DNA of 64,000 bases from Sphingobacterium detergens (GCF_003610355.1 NZ_RAPY01000004.1:62001-126000); one strand, 5' to 3'. Shown: positions 18,314 to 27,130, numbered from the stretch's first letter. Made by a program: numbers and translations. Notes: generated from the sequence alone by a model not told the origin.

Positions 18314-19588
18314 ATGAAAAGACATGTAAAAAACAGGCTCATAATGGTGTTCATCGGACTCATCTTTTGGAGCTGTAAGAATCAACAAGGTACAGATTAT
18401 AATGTGTTGACTTTTGGTCCGGGGCAGGAGGAAGCGATTGAAGAGGCTTTTCTGTCGATTAAAGATAGTACCAATATACACTTGAAAGCAGGTAAATATC
18501 GTTTTGAAAACCTGAGTATCGCCCAGGTAAATCATATTAAAATCGACGGCGATGGGCATGATAAAACAATTGTGGATTTTTCGGGGCAGACACAGGGAGG
18601 CGAGGGGATTCGTATCACTGATGTCAAAGGACTAACCATCGGAAATATGACGATCCGGGATTCAAAGGGTGATTTATTGAAGATAAACAACAGTCAGGAC
18701 ATCATTATTGCAGATCTACATAGTATATGGAGTTCGGCTGATTCCACCAGCGGTGGATATGGAATTTATCCTGTACTCTGTAAGAATGTTTTGATTGAGA
18801 ATTGCTATGCTGAGGGCGCTTCTGATGCCGGTATCTATGTAGGGCAGACCAAGGGCGTAGTGGTGAAAAATTGTAAGGCATCCAAAAATGTAGCTGGCTG
18901 TGAAATTGAAAATACAACAGATGCTGAGGTATATGACAATGAGTTTTATGGCAATACAGCAGGTTTTTTGATTTTTGATCTACCTGATCTATCGCAGCGA
19001 GGTGGTCATGTGAAAGCCTATCGTAACAAGATCTATGATAACAATTTCAAGAATTTTGCGAAAGGAGGAAGTTTTGGAACTTTTTGGGGGGTAGGAAACG
19101 CCTCTCCCGGAAGTGGAATTATTATCCTTTCCACCTCAAATATCGAAATATATGATAATACGATTGAAAAAAATAATACTTCGGCGATTACTATAGCTTC
19201 TGGTTTTGCTGTAGATGAAAAAGCTGCTGAACGTATCAATGCCAATTACTCGCCAATACCGACTCATATTAAGATCCATGGCAATACCATAAAGATGGAA
19301 GACAAGTTCCCACAACCGGCTTATGAACATCGTATTGGTCAGTTAATTATTGCTACTGAAGCACAGCTGAATGCCGTTGAACCCAATCGTTCGGTGAAAA
19401 GAATCCCTGCGATCCTGTACGATGGAATCACCAGCAACATTATGACCAATGGTACTTCCTTAAATCCAGATTCTATTTGTATTGACCAGCCCGGTGAAAA
19501 TATGTTTGTTTCGGCAGATTTTAAACATGCGGGGCAAGCAGATAAATGGAAACCGTCAAGTAATGTGAAACCATTTCAATGTAAATAA
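18314..19588 (+). CDS. Right-handed parallel beta-helix lipoprotein (TIGR03805-like)
   Basis: This 424-residue lipoprotein has a signal MKRHVKNRLIMVFIGLIFWS followed by the lipidated Cys at residue 21. The body has short repeated strands typical of a parallel beta-helix, for example IRITDVKGLTIGNMTIRDSK, IYVGQTKGVVVKNCKASKN and IEIYDNTIEKNNTSAITIAS. These are the pectate-lyase or NosD-type PbH1 repeats. I recall a named family of such proteins (TIGR03805) whose members are usually encoded next to an SO2930-type diheme cytochrome, and that is the arrangement here, 2 bases apart. No lyase or hydrolase catalytic residues can be assigned. It is likely periplasmic or surface-exposed and may bind or present the ligand processed by the cytochrome. 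Confidence 0.8.
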   Translation: MKRHVKNRLIMVFIGLIFWSCKNQQGTDYNVLTFGPGQEEAIEEAFLSIKDSTNIHLKAGKYRFENLSIAQVNHIKIDGDGHDKTIVDFSGQTQGGEGIRITDVKGLTIGNMTIRDSKGDLLKINNSQDIIIADLHSIWSSADSTSGGYGIYPVLCKNVLIENCYAEGASDAGIYVGQTKGVVVKNCKASKNVAGCEIENTTDAEVYDNEFYGNTAGFLIFDLPDLSQRGGHVKAYRNKIYDNNFKNFAKGGSFGTFWGVGNASPGSGIIILSTSNIEIYDNTIEKNNTSAITIASGFAVDEKAAERINANYSPIPTHIKIHGNTIKMEDKFPQPAYEHRIGQLIIATEAQLNAVEPNRSVKRIPAILYDGITSNIMTNGTSLNPDSICIDQPGENMFVSADFKHAGQADKWKPSSNVKPFQCK

Positions 19589-19590
19589 CC

Positions 19591-20667
19591 GTGAAAAATA
19601 TAAAATTGACCATTGGTGTTATCATCGTTTTGATTATATTCTCCTTGACTTTGCAACAAAGCTGCCGACAGGGAAAGAATAAATCAGAACAAACCAATAC
19701 ATCTTTCGTATTTAAAGAAAAACTATCTGATTATGGGTTTTTCAAGGGAAAGCTAAGTAGTCTATTACCGCAAGAAGGGGTGCTTCCGTACGAGCTAAGT
19801 ACACCTCTGTTTTCTGACTATACGGTTAAAGATCGTTTTATTGTTCTACCACAGGGAAAATCAATTGAATATACTGCACAGGGACCTTTGGATTTTCCTG
19901 ATTCAACCATAATTGTTAAAAATTTCTCCTATATCAATGTTCAGGGACAAAAGGTCGTCATTGAAACCCGCTTGTTGGTTAAAGATCCAATAGATCATAA
20001 TTGGAAAGTCATGAATTACCTTTGGAATACGGAGCAAACAGATGCGGTTAAACATATTAGGGGATCGAAACTAGCGATTACTTTAGTCGATAACTCCGGC
20101 AATAAACATACAACAAATTATATGGTGCCGAATACCAATGATTGTAAACGTTGTCATAATAATGCATCGAAACTAATGCCAATAGGTCCTAAAGCGCGCA
20201 ATCTGAATTTTGTGCGTGCGGGCGATTCTGTCAACCAATTGACCCGTTGGAGTTCGCTGGGATTGTTGAAAAATATGCCCGACTTAAAGAATATTTCACA
20301 ACTGCCCGTATGGACCGATAGAGAAAAATACAGTATTGAAGAACGTGCCAGAGCTTATTTGGACGTCAATTGCGCACATTGTCATACGAAAGGTGGTGAC
20401 GCATTTAATACAGGGTTATTTCTCAATTATGAGGAGAACACATCTGCGCATCTCGGTGTGGATAAAGCACCTGTATCTGCCGGAGGAGGGGCTGGTGGTC
20501 TAAACTTTGATATAATACCCGGAGATTCCAAGCATTCGATCTTGCTTTATCGGATGAATAGTACCGAACCGGGGACGGCAATGCCCGAATTGGCCCGAAG
20601 TATTATCCATAAGGAAGGTGTGGATTTGATCCGCCAATGGATAGATAATATGCCCAAGAAAAAATAA
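19591..20667 (+). CDS. SO2930-family diheme c-type cytochrome
   Basis: This 358-residue exported protein uses a GTG start 2 bases after the beta-helix stop, so translation is coupled. An N-terminal membrane-like segment (IKLTIGVIIVLIIFSLTLQQ) is followed by a Cys that may be lipidated. Two covalent heme sites are present: CKRCH at 185-189 and CAHCH at 261-265. The region between them (PIGPKARNLNFVRAGDSVNQ) and the end (RSIIHKEGVDLIRQWIDNMP) agree with the family. The start of the mature part, KLSDYGFFKGKLSSLLPQEG then LPYELSTPLFSDYTVKDRFI, is the typical SO2930 opening. It likely transfers electrons in the periplasm, either from an oxidase or dehydrogenase acting on an imported compound, or as part of a peroxidase-like system. 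The substrate is unknown. Confidence 0.85.
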   Translation: MKNIKLTIGVIIVLIIFSLTLQQSCRQGKNKSEQTNTSFVFKEKLSDYGFFKGKLSSLLPQEGVLPYELSTPLFSDYTVKDRFIVLPQGKSIEYTAQGPLDFPDSTIIVKNFSYINVQGQKVVIETRLLVKDPIDHNWKVMNYLWNTEQTDAVKHIRGSKLAITLVDNSGNKHTTNYMVPNTNDCKRCHNNASKLMPIGPKARNLNFVRAGDSVNQLTRWSSLGLLKNMPDLKNISQLPVWTDREKYSIEERARAYLDVNCAHCHTKGGDAFNTGLFLNYEENTSAHLGVDKAPVSAGGGAGGLNFDIIPGDSKHSILLYRMNSTEPGTAMPELARSIIHKEGVDLIRQWIDNMPKKK

Positions 20668-20706
20668 AAATATCATCACCTTTCAATTTATATTAATTAG
20701 AACAGC

Positions 20707-22104
20707 ATGATTGAGCAAATAGATTCAATATTTCAGCAACAGCAACTCTTTCAAATCGAACTACGACAGAGTGATGCCCGGCAACGGATAAAAAAGCTGC
20801 GTAAATTGCGTTGTGCGATTGAAAGTAACGAAGATTTAATTTATGATGCATTAGCGAAAGATTTGCGTAAATCAAGAAATGAGGCCGCAATAAGTGAGGT
20901 ACTATTTATCTATGGTGAAATCGATTTTGCTATTCGCCATTTGCAAAAATGGATGCGGCCCAAACGCGTAGGGAGATCGGTGACAAACTTGCTGGCAAAA
21001 AGTTCGATCGTCTACCAACCCAAAGGTGTGGTTCTGATTATATCGCCCTGGAATTACCCCTTTCAGCTTACGATGAGCCCCTTGGTGTCTGCGATTGCTG
21101 CTGGCAATTGCATCGTACTGAAACCCTCTGAACATAGTCCACACACAGCAGTAGTGATTCATAAGATGATATCCGAATCATTTGATGTGAAAGAAGTTGT
21201 TTGCATAACGGGTGAAAAATCTACAGCGGAAACTCTCTTGAAGCTTCCTTTTGACCATATTTTCTTTACCGGAAGTTCTATCGTGGGTAAACAGATTATG
21301 AAATCAGCCTCCGCCCATTTGAGTTCGGTTACCTTGGAGCTCGGAGGGAAATCACCGGTCATATTGGATGAAACAGCTCATCTCGAAAAGGCTGCAAATA
21401 AAGTGGCCTGGGGAAAATTGATCAATGCTGGTCAGACTTGTATTGCGCCAGATTATGTTCTTATTCCTGAAAGGGAGCGGGACGAATTTGTAAGGTATTA
21501 TTTAAATGCTGTAAAAAAGATGTTTTTTACAATAGACGGTAAAATAGATCCTACTGTCTACGCGAAAATTATCAACCAGAGGCATGCTGATCGTCTCGTT
21601 GCTTTGATCAGGAACTCGGTCCAAGGAGGAGCCCGATTAGTTGAAGGAGGTGTACTGTCGGAGGACTTAACCTTGAGTCCGACATTGTTATTAGATGTTT
21701 CATTGGATAATGCGATCATGGGAGAGGAAATCTTTGGACCTATCCTTCCAGTGATAACCTATGGGAAATTGGAGGAAGCGATTGCTATTGTAAATCGAGG
21801 TGAAAAGCCACTTGCATTGTATGTATTTAGCGAAAACAAGCATAGTATCCAACAGATTGTACAGCAAGTAGCATCAGGTGGTGTTTGTATCAATGATGTA
21901 CTTATCCATGTTTCCAATCCTCACTTACCATTTGGTGGCGTTAATGGTAGCGGGCAGGGGAGTTGCCATGGTTTTTTTGGCTTCAAGGCATTTTCACATG
22001 AACGCGCTGTGATGCGTCAATCTAGATATGCACTTTCTACATTGATTTATCCACCATATACAGAGAAAAAAATAATATTTAAATTGCTGAAAAAATGGAT
22101 TTAG
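20707..22104 (+). CDS. Aldehyde dehydrogenase (ALDH3-like, NAD(P)+)
   Basis: This 465-residue cytoplasmic enzyme oxidises an aldehyde to the acid. Catalytic Cys245 lies in NAGQTCIAPDY and general-base Glu211 in TLELGGKSP. The cofactor-binding segment GVVLIISPWNYPFQL and FTGSSIVGKQIM are in place. The short length (about 460 rather than 490-500), the IYGEIDFAIRHLQKWMRPKR start and the C-terminal hydrophobic tail resemble ALDH3-type enzymes that act on fatty or aromatic aldehydes. The gene is 39 bases after the diheme cytochrome and is probably co-transcribed. This hints that the upstream uptake system handles a compound that yields an aldehyde, though it could also be a housekeeping detoxification gene. 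The enzyme call is firm; the substrate is inference. Confidence 0.9.
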   Translation: MIEQIDSIFQQQQLFQIELRQSDARQRIKKLRKLRCAIESNEDLIYDALAKDLRKSRNEAAISEVLFIYGEIDFAIRHLQKWMRPKRVGRSVTNLLAKSSIVYQPKGVVLIISPWNYPFQLTMSPLVSAIAAGNCIVLKPSEHSPHTAVVIHKMISESFDVKEVVCITGEKSTAETLLKLPFDHIFFTGSSIVGKQIMKSASAHLSSVTLELGGKSPVILDETAHLEKAANKVAWGKLINAGQTCIAPDYVLIPERERDEFVRYYLNAVKKMFFTIDGKIDPTVYAKIINQRHADRLVALIRNSVQGGARLVEGGVLSEDLTLSPTLLLDVSLDNAIMGEEIFGPILPVITYGKLEEAIAIVNRGEKPLALYVFSENKHSIQQIVQQVASGGVCINDVLIHVSNPHLPFGGVNGSGQGSCHGFFGFKAFSHERAVMRQSRYALSTLIYPPYTEKKIIFKLLKKWI

Positions 22105-22129
22105 GTAGCTTAATTTTTTATACTTGTAT

Positions 22130-22720
22130 ATGAATAAAATCAAAAGCATTGTTGTGTTTTGTGCTTCCAGTTTAGGCAACTCCAGCATATATGAAGATCA
22201 GGCAAAATATGTAGGTTATACGTTTGCGCAGCGAAACGTTCAGCTGGTGTACGGAGGTGGCCGCGCAGGATTAATGGGCGTGGTTGCAAATGCCGTTTTA
22301 GAAAAAGGTGGTGAGGTCGTTGGTGTAATTCCCCACTTTCTAAACTCAAAAGAAAGAGAACATCGTGGAGTAACAAAATTAATTACAGTGGATAGTATGC
22401 ATGATCGTAAACGAATCATGAATGATCATGCTGAAGGAATAATAGCTTTGCCTGGAGGATTCGGAACCCTTGAGGAACTTTTTGAAATGACTACCTGGGG
22501 ACAACTCGGTCTGCATCGTAAACCGGTGGGAATATTAAATATTAATGGGTTTTATGATCATTTGATCAAATTTATGGATCATATGGTTGTTGAGGGACTT
22601 TTAAAACAGGAGAATAGAGAAATGCTGTTGATAAGCGACTCAATTGAAGATCTATTAGATAAGATGGAAAATTATGCGGCGCCGGAGGTAACGAAATGGA
22701 TTGACAAAAATGAGATCTGA
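22130..22720 (+). CDS. LOG-family phosphoribohydrolase (TIGR00730-type)
   Basis: This protein of about 196 residues belongs to the LOG family, which hydrolyses the N-glycosidic bond of nucleoside 5'-monophosphates such as cytokinin ribotides. The signature PGGFGTLEELFE and the preceding GGGRAGLMG with a Rossmann-like fold identify it. Older annotation as lysine decarboxylase is not supported by any decarboxylase motif. The ATG at 22130 is preferred over the TTG at 22124 because it gives the family's usual beginning, MNKIKSIVVFCASSLG. It lies 25 bases after the aldehyde dehydrogenase stop, on the same strand. The physiological substrate in this organism is not known. Confidence 0.88.
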   Translation: MNKIKSIVVFCASSLGNSSIYEDQAKYVGYTFAQRNVQLVYGGGRAGLMGVVANAVLEKGGEVVGVIPHFLNSKEREHRGVTKLITVDSMHDRKRIMNDHAEGIIALPGGFGTLEELFEMTTWGQLGLHRKPVGILNINGFYDHLIKFMDHMVVEGLLKQENREMLLISDSIEDLLDKMENYAAPEVTKWIDKNEI

Positions 22721-22758
22721 GCGGATCTTATTGTTTTAATGGCTACTTAATTTCTAAG

Positions 22759-22796
22759 ACAATCTTAATATTACTCTTATGGTTTATTAAGATTGT
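22759..22796. promoter_or_regulatory. Inverted repeat between LOG gene and siderophore receptor
   Basis: ACAATCTTAATA (22759-22770) and TATTAAGATTGT (22785-22796) are exact reverse complements around a 14-base loop, and pairing can continue outward past a one-base bulge. It may be an operator for the receptor gene starting at 22855 or a weak terminator for the LOG gene. No long T-run follows, which favours a regulatory role. Confidence 0.5.
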
Positions 22797-22854
22797 TCTT
22801 ATTGAGTTTTAATGTTGTTTTTGGATTTTTGTAACAAAAATTCTTTATCTAATT

Positions 22855-25014
22855 ATGTTACAATTCAAAGGCCTTGTTACACCTTTATTACTTGCTGCTC
22901 CTTTTTGTCTCAATGCACAGACTATTTCATCTGACACCTTAAAGTTGTTGAAAATTGATGAAATAGAAATCACCTCTAAGTATTACAAGCGGTATAATCC
23001 CAAACAGTTGTCTGAGGCATTGCGCTTAGAAACATCTTTATTGAAAGCACCACAGCATATTCAGGTCATTAATAGCGAGATTTTTCGGGATCAGGCAGTA
23101 TTGAACCTAAATGAGAGTGCTACGCGAAACGTAAGTGGCACTTTTAGAGAGGAATTACACAATGGTATATCCCCTGATATATATTCGCGTGGAGGCTATA
23201 TCAGTGCACAACGCAATGGCGTGGATATGCGTCCATTAGGTAAGGGGCCAATAGCCGATGATCTGGCAATTATTGAGCGCGTGGAATTTGTAAAGGGCCC
23301 CAGTGGTTTTATGAATGCGATTAGTGACCCATCCGGTTCCTATAACATCATTACAAAAAAACCGACTGGAGAAACCAAAAGGAGTTTCGATTTGTTAACA
23401 GGAAGTTTTGGTTTGTTGCGTGCCGCTGTAGATTTGGATGGGCAACTGGATAAGAGCAATAAAGTCCAATACCGTTTAAATGTCATGGGCATGCGTGGTA
23501 ATGGATTTCTTAAACATGATCGAAATAATAGATTGCTGTTTGCGCCCTCATTAAAATATCAATTTAGTGAGCGCACTTCGATAACGGCCGAATACATCTA
23601 TCAACAATTGAACTATCTTCTCCTCAGTGAAGCACAGATGTCCCCTTACGGTTATGGTACACTCCCGAAAGATTTTACCATTACTGACCCTAGTATACGA
23701 CCTTTTGTAGGTAATGACCATAATGTATTTCTGACATTTCAACATAGATTTAAGAGTGATTGGCAATTGACAACAAAATTGGCGTATATCCGTAGTGGCT
23801 ATAATGGTACGTTGTTTTGGGTGAATGGTGCGAATGCCGAGAATAAGGATATTTTGGATAGAAATCTAGTTTACGATTCGAATAAGTACGGTATCTTTTC
23901 TACGCAGGCTTACCTGAATGGATATTTTAAAACTGGAAATGTCGGCCACCGTATCATCACTGGAATTGATATCAATAATAAATCATCCCGAAGTTGGGAT
24001 ACATGGGGCACCGCGACAACCGTCTATCCGCTGTCCATTACGAATCCACAGTACTCGGAAACAATACTTAATACAGGTATAGGCGGCGATTTTGCTTCGG
24101 AGAATGATTTTACGTCCGAGGGAAGTAAAATACACCGACGACTTTTCTATATTTCGGCTTATGCAATGGATGAATTACTTTTTCTGGATGAAAAACTACG
24201 GGTTTCTCTCGGTTTACGTGTCACTGCATCGAATGGCAAAACAAATGATTATGGTGCAAAGAGTAATTCTGAAGATGTTGTTTTAACCCCACGATTGGGA
24301 ATCAATTATGCATTGGATCAAAACACTTCGCTCTATTTCTTACATGACCAGAGTTATTTGCCACAAGCGGGGATTTCCGTGGATGGTACCGCGTTAAAAC
24401 CATTAAAAGGAGTAAACTATGAATTAGGGATTAAACGTGATTGGATGGAGGGAAAATGGAATACAAGTGTTTCTGTCTATCATATCGAAAGAAATCGTTT
24501 GATCACACCTGACCCAGTATCCAATCTGATCTATCAGACTGGGGAAAGTAAATCAAGAGGAGTTGAGTTTGACCTCAAGGGAAGACTGGCAAAAGGCCTG
24601 AATGCGGTGATCAACTATGCTTACACGGATTCTAAAATCTCTGCTGATGAAATGAAACCCGAAAATATTGGGATGGCCACACCCAATCGGGTAAAACATA
24701 TTCACAATACCTGGTTGAATTATCTATTGCCTATCGAACGTGTAAAAGGTTTGACAGTATCCTTGGGATATCAGTTGCTCGTTGGTCGAGCTGAGCGTTT
24801 TACATCAACAAATCCTGTCGCTCTCAAAGATATCTTTCGATTGGATGCCGGAGCAGGATGGAGCAACGATAAGTACCGTATTAATCTAATCGTCAATAAT
24901 CTCTTGAACGAAAAAATGTATTCTACAGCTTGGCGTAATGGTAGCGGAAATATGTACTATTGGGTACAAATGGCACCTATACATGCAAGGCTCTCATTGG
25001 GAATAAATCTGTAA
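22855..25014 (+). CDS. TonB-dependent siderophore receptor
   Basis: This 719-residue outer membrane receptor has a signal peptide ending CLNAQT. The plug begins around IDEIEITSKYYKRYNPKQLS and includes the pieces APQHIQVINSEIFRDQAV and VEFVKGPSGFMNAI, which are typical of TIGR01783-type siderophore receptors. It has no N-terminal carboxypeptidase-like or FecA-type signalling domain, so it should not signal through a sigma/anti-sigma pair. The barrel ends LSLGINL. It is followed after 6 bases by a metal-chelate binding lipoprotein, and that gene overlaps a methyltransferase. Iron or another metal chelate is the probable ligand; whether Fur regulates it cannot be read with confidence from the upstream sequence. 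Confidence 0.88.
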   Translation: MLQFKGLVTPLLLAAPFCLNAQTISSDTLKLLKIDEIEITSKYYKRYNPKQLSEALRLETSLLKAPQHIQVINSEIFRDQAVLNLNESATRNVSGTFREELHNGISPDIYSRGGYISAQRNGVDMRPLGKGPIADDLAIIERVEFVKGPSGFMNAISDPSGSYNIITKKPTGETKRSFDLLTGSFGLLRAAVDLDGQLDKSNKVQYRLNVMGMRGNGFLKHDRNNRLLFAPSLKYQFSERTSITAEYIYQQLNYLLLSEAQMSPYGYGTLPKDFTITDPSIRPFVGNDHNVFLTFQHRFKSDWQLTTKLAYIRSGYNGTLFWVNGANAENKDILDRNLVYDSNKYGIFSTQAYLNGYFKTGNVGHRIITGIDINNKSSRSWDTWGTATTVYPLSITNPQYSETILNTGIGGDFASENDFTSEGSKIHRRLFYISAYAMDELLFLDEKLRVSLGLRVTASNGKTNDYGAKSNSEDVVLTPRLGINYALDQNTSLYFLHDQSYLPQAGISVDGTALKPLKGVNYELGIKRDWMEGKWNTSVSVYHIERNRLITPDPVSNLIYQTGESKSRGVEFDLKGRLAKGLNAVINYAYTDSKISADEMKPENIGMATPNRVKHIHNTWLNYLLPIERVKGLTVSLGYQLLVGRAERFTSTNPVALKDIFRLDAGAGWSNDKYRINLIVNNLLNEKMYSTAWRNGSGNMYYWVQMAPIHARLSLGINL

Positions 25015-25020
25015 AAAACG

Positions 25021-26040
25021 ATGAAAATAAATTTTATAAAAAAGCTTATAGTGATCCTATTTCCTATTTGGATAGGCTGTAGCGGCGAAAATCAAAAAGA
25101 AAAAGCGAATGGAGCGGCTGTAGAGGTCACCGATGCGCAAGGACATCTTATTGCGCTAGAGAAACCCGCGGAACGTATCGTATGTTTATACGAACCTGGA
25201 TTGGACGCGCTATATATGCTGCAGGCAGAACCTAGAATTGTTGGGCTATTTAATGATGTTTATTCCAGTGATGAACTATTTCCCATCTTTTCGAAAATGG
25301 ACGCAAGAATCTTGGAACGGAAATTACCTGTAGTAGGGACAAATAATCAGGGAAGCGTTGAACAGATTGTCGGACTCAGTCCAGATTTAGTAATTGTACA
25401 TGCTGGTCAGGCGGATCTGATAGAGGGCTTACGAAATGCTGGAATGAAGGTGTATGCAACGAAAGCCGAATTGAAATCGGAGGTGTTTAAAACGGTGGAG
25501 GATATTGCAACACTTACAGCTAGCACAGAAAGGGGGATGGAGTTGATTTCCTATGTAAAGCAGAAAGAGGAACTCATCAAAAAAACTTCTGATACGATTG
25601 CAAAGAAACGACGGGTATATTTTACTTGGGCCTATGGTCGTATTTTTTCGACAACAGGTACGAAGAGCATGATGCACACCTGTCTGGAAATGGCCGGGGT
25701 CGAAAATGTCTGTCCTTTTGAGTTGGATCAGCCGAATATTAACGCGGAAACATTGATCGGTTGGAACCCTGATATGATTGTCATGTGGAACGATAGTCCA
25801 CAATTATTTTATAAACGAAAGGAGTTTGCGGATATTCCTGCGATAAAGGAGAAGCAGATTTTTAATCTGTTGCCAATGTTTGCCTACAACCCACATACCT
25901 TGAAAGCGCTTTGTACAGCAACGGCAATACATCATTGGGCGTATGGGGATAAGCAATTAGATCAGAAGGGGCAGGTTGAAGAAATTATTACCCATCTTTA
26001 TGGAAAGCAAAAAGCTGATAAAATTATAGATTTATTATGA
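25021..26040 (+). CDS. ABC-type metal-chelate/cobalamin substrate-binding lipoprotein
   Basis: This 339-residue lipoprotein (signal ending PIWIGC, lipidated Cys20) is a class III periplasmic binding protein of the FepB/BtuF type. AERIVCLYEPGLDALYMLQA opens the first lobe, VEQIVGLSPDLVIVHAG is the family's typical segment, and a long linking helix precedes the second lobe (ETLIGWNPDMIVMWNDSP). It should receive the ligand brought in by the TonB receptor 6 bases upstream. No ABC permease or ATPase is encoded in this window after it, so the inner-membrane transporter must be elsewhere or the protein has a non-transport role. Its stop overlaps the methyltransferase start (ATGA). Confidence 0.85.
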   Translation: MKINFIKKLIVILFPIWIGCSGENQKEKANGAAVEVTDAQGHLIALEKPAERIVCLYEPGLDALYMLQAEPRIVGLFNDVYSSDELFPIFSKMDARILERKLPVVGTNNQGSVEQIVGLSPDLVIVHAGQADLIEGLRNAGMKVYATKAELKSEVFKTVEDIATLTASTERGMELISYVKQKEELIKKTSDTIAKKRRVYFTWAYGRIFSTTGTKSMMHTCLEMAGVENVCPFELDQPNINAETLIGWNPDMIVMWNDSPQLFYKRKEFADIPAIKEKQIFNLLPMFAYNPHTLKALCTATAIHHWAYGDKQLDQKGQVEEIITHLYGKQKADKIIDLL

Positions 26041-26738
26041 TAATTAACAGGATTACATCGTATTGGGACAAGCAGAGTAAGATTTGGCGTGAAGAGAAAG
26101 AGGAGGCCTGGTCCCAACCAGAAACGGCAAATTGGTTGAATTTCTTTGAAGAAATATTGCTTGACCCAAAGTTGGGGGGAAAGAGTATTTTGGAGATAGG
26201 GACTGCTTCAGGATACTTTGGTAATATTATGACCAAGGCAGGCTTTGCGGTGACCGCTATTGATCTCTCACCAAACATGATAAATGAAGCAAAACAGGTT
26301 TCTGATGCATTAAATCTAACAGTGGATTATCATGTAATGGATGCTCAAAATTTGGCATTTGATGATGATAAATTTGATCTTGTTTTTACACGTCTTTTGA
26401 CTTGGACGATTCCAGATTTATTTAAATGTTATAGTGAAATATTTCGGGTATTGAAGCCTGGAGGAATGTTTATAAATTTTGACGGCGATTTCGGAGCGAC
26501 AGTTTTCAGTCAAGAGGGGCATGAAAGATATCCTAAAGAAATTATGGAGGAGGCAAATGCCATCAAATCCAACTTGGATATAAGTAAACATAGCCGACCG
26601 GAAAGAGATTTATATCTATTGGATAAAGTGGGCTTCATTGATTTAAAAACTGATAATGAAGTTCACAATAAAATCTATTCGAAACCTGAAGAAGAAGGTG
26701 GATTATTTATGTTGAGTGGCGTAAAGCCAATGCGCTAG
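26037..26738 (+). CDS. Class I SAM-dependent methyltransferase
   Basis: This 233-residue enzyme has the SAM-binding motif I ILEIGTASGYFGNIM, motif II acidic residue in FAVTAIDLSPNMINEA, and the later DLVFTRLLTWTIPDLF and VLKPGGMFINFDGD segments of the UbiE/Methyltransf_11 type. The N-terminal helix with YWDKQSKIWREEKEEAWSQP resembles methyltransferases found with metallophore or corrinoid uptake genes. It overlaps the binding-protein gene by 4 bases, so it is translationally coupled and probably acts on, or in response to, the imported ligand. No transmembrane or signal segment is present, so it is cytoplasmic. The substrate is unknown; the receptor-binding protein-methyltransferase grouping is the main clue. 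Confidence 0.85.
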   Translation: MIINRITSYWDKQSKIWREEKEEAWSQPETANWLNFFEEILLDPKLGGKSILEIGTASGYFGNIMTKAGFAVTAIDLSPNMINEAKQVSDALNLTVDYHVMDAQNLAFDDDKFDLVFTRLLTWTIPDLFKCYSEIFRVLKPGGMFINFDGDFGATVFSQEGHERYPKEIMEEANAIKSNLDISKHSRPERDLYLLDKVGFIDLKTDNEVHNKIYSKPEEEGGLFMLSGVKPMR

Positions 26739-26942
26739 CCTTTCAGACTATCCTGATTATCTTATTTTTTCTTTATTAAAAACTGCCTATGAGGTTGCAA
26801 ATTTTAGAATTGCAGCCTCATTGTGCTTAAAATCTTTGTTTTTTTTTCCATAGTTAGGATTTGATCAACATTTTCTAGGAAATTATCAATATCTACTTGG
26901 AAAATGAACTCTACTTTTGAAATGGTTAATCGTTGGTTTGAC

Positions 26943-27100
26943 TGATGGGGTAACATATTTTACCCCATCACTAACCGTTTCATAGGTATCTTTATTTTAA
27001 CCGGTAAGGTATCTATGGCGGTTAGTTTCCCCGGCGTTGAAAGGGTGTCCGTTCCCCTTTTAACAAAAAGAGGCTCGATCTTCCGATCGAGCCTTTCTTA
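26943..27100 (+). ncRNA. Candidate structured small RNA (unassigned)
   Basis: Three consecutive hairpins followed by a terminator on the forward strand form a compact unit of about 158 bases. The first is TGATGGGGTAA paired with TTACCCCATCA. The second is CTAACCG paired with CGGTTAG, enclosing CATAG/CTATG. The third is AAAGGG with CCCTTT. I cannot assign it to a known family and see no clear promoter, so this is a hypothesis. It could equally be a long 3' untranslated region of the methyltransferase transcript. Confidence 0.3.
27071..27100. terminator. Bidirectional hairpin terminator
   Basis: AGGCTCGATC pairs with GATCGAGCCT around TTCC; a T-rich tail follows on the forward strand and an A-run precedes it, so it can work for both convergent transcripts. 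The CTCGATC core recurs in the terminator at 44546. Confidence 0.85.
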
Positions 27101-27130
27101 TTTTATTTCGTGATTTCTGAATCGAAACTT

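Larger units (their letters stand above)
26739..27130. other. Structured intergenic region between convergent genes
   Basis: This 392-base gap has no convincing ORF but at least five hairpins. They are 26790-26820 (12-bp stem), 26943-26970 (11-bp stem), 26971-27025 (CTAACCG/CGGTTAG with CATAG/CTATG inside), 27040-27061 (AAAGGG/CCCTTT) and the terminator at 27071. The density suggests an unannotated structured RNA, but no promoter was identified. Confidence 0.5.

Noticed and set aside
22130..22720. Lysine decarboxylase
   Set aside because: The PGGFGTLEE motif belongs to LOG phosphoribohydrolases; the decarboxylase name is a historical misannotation.
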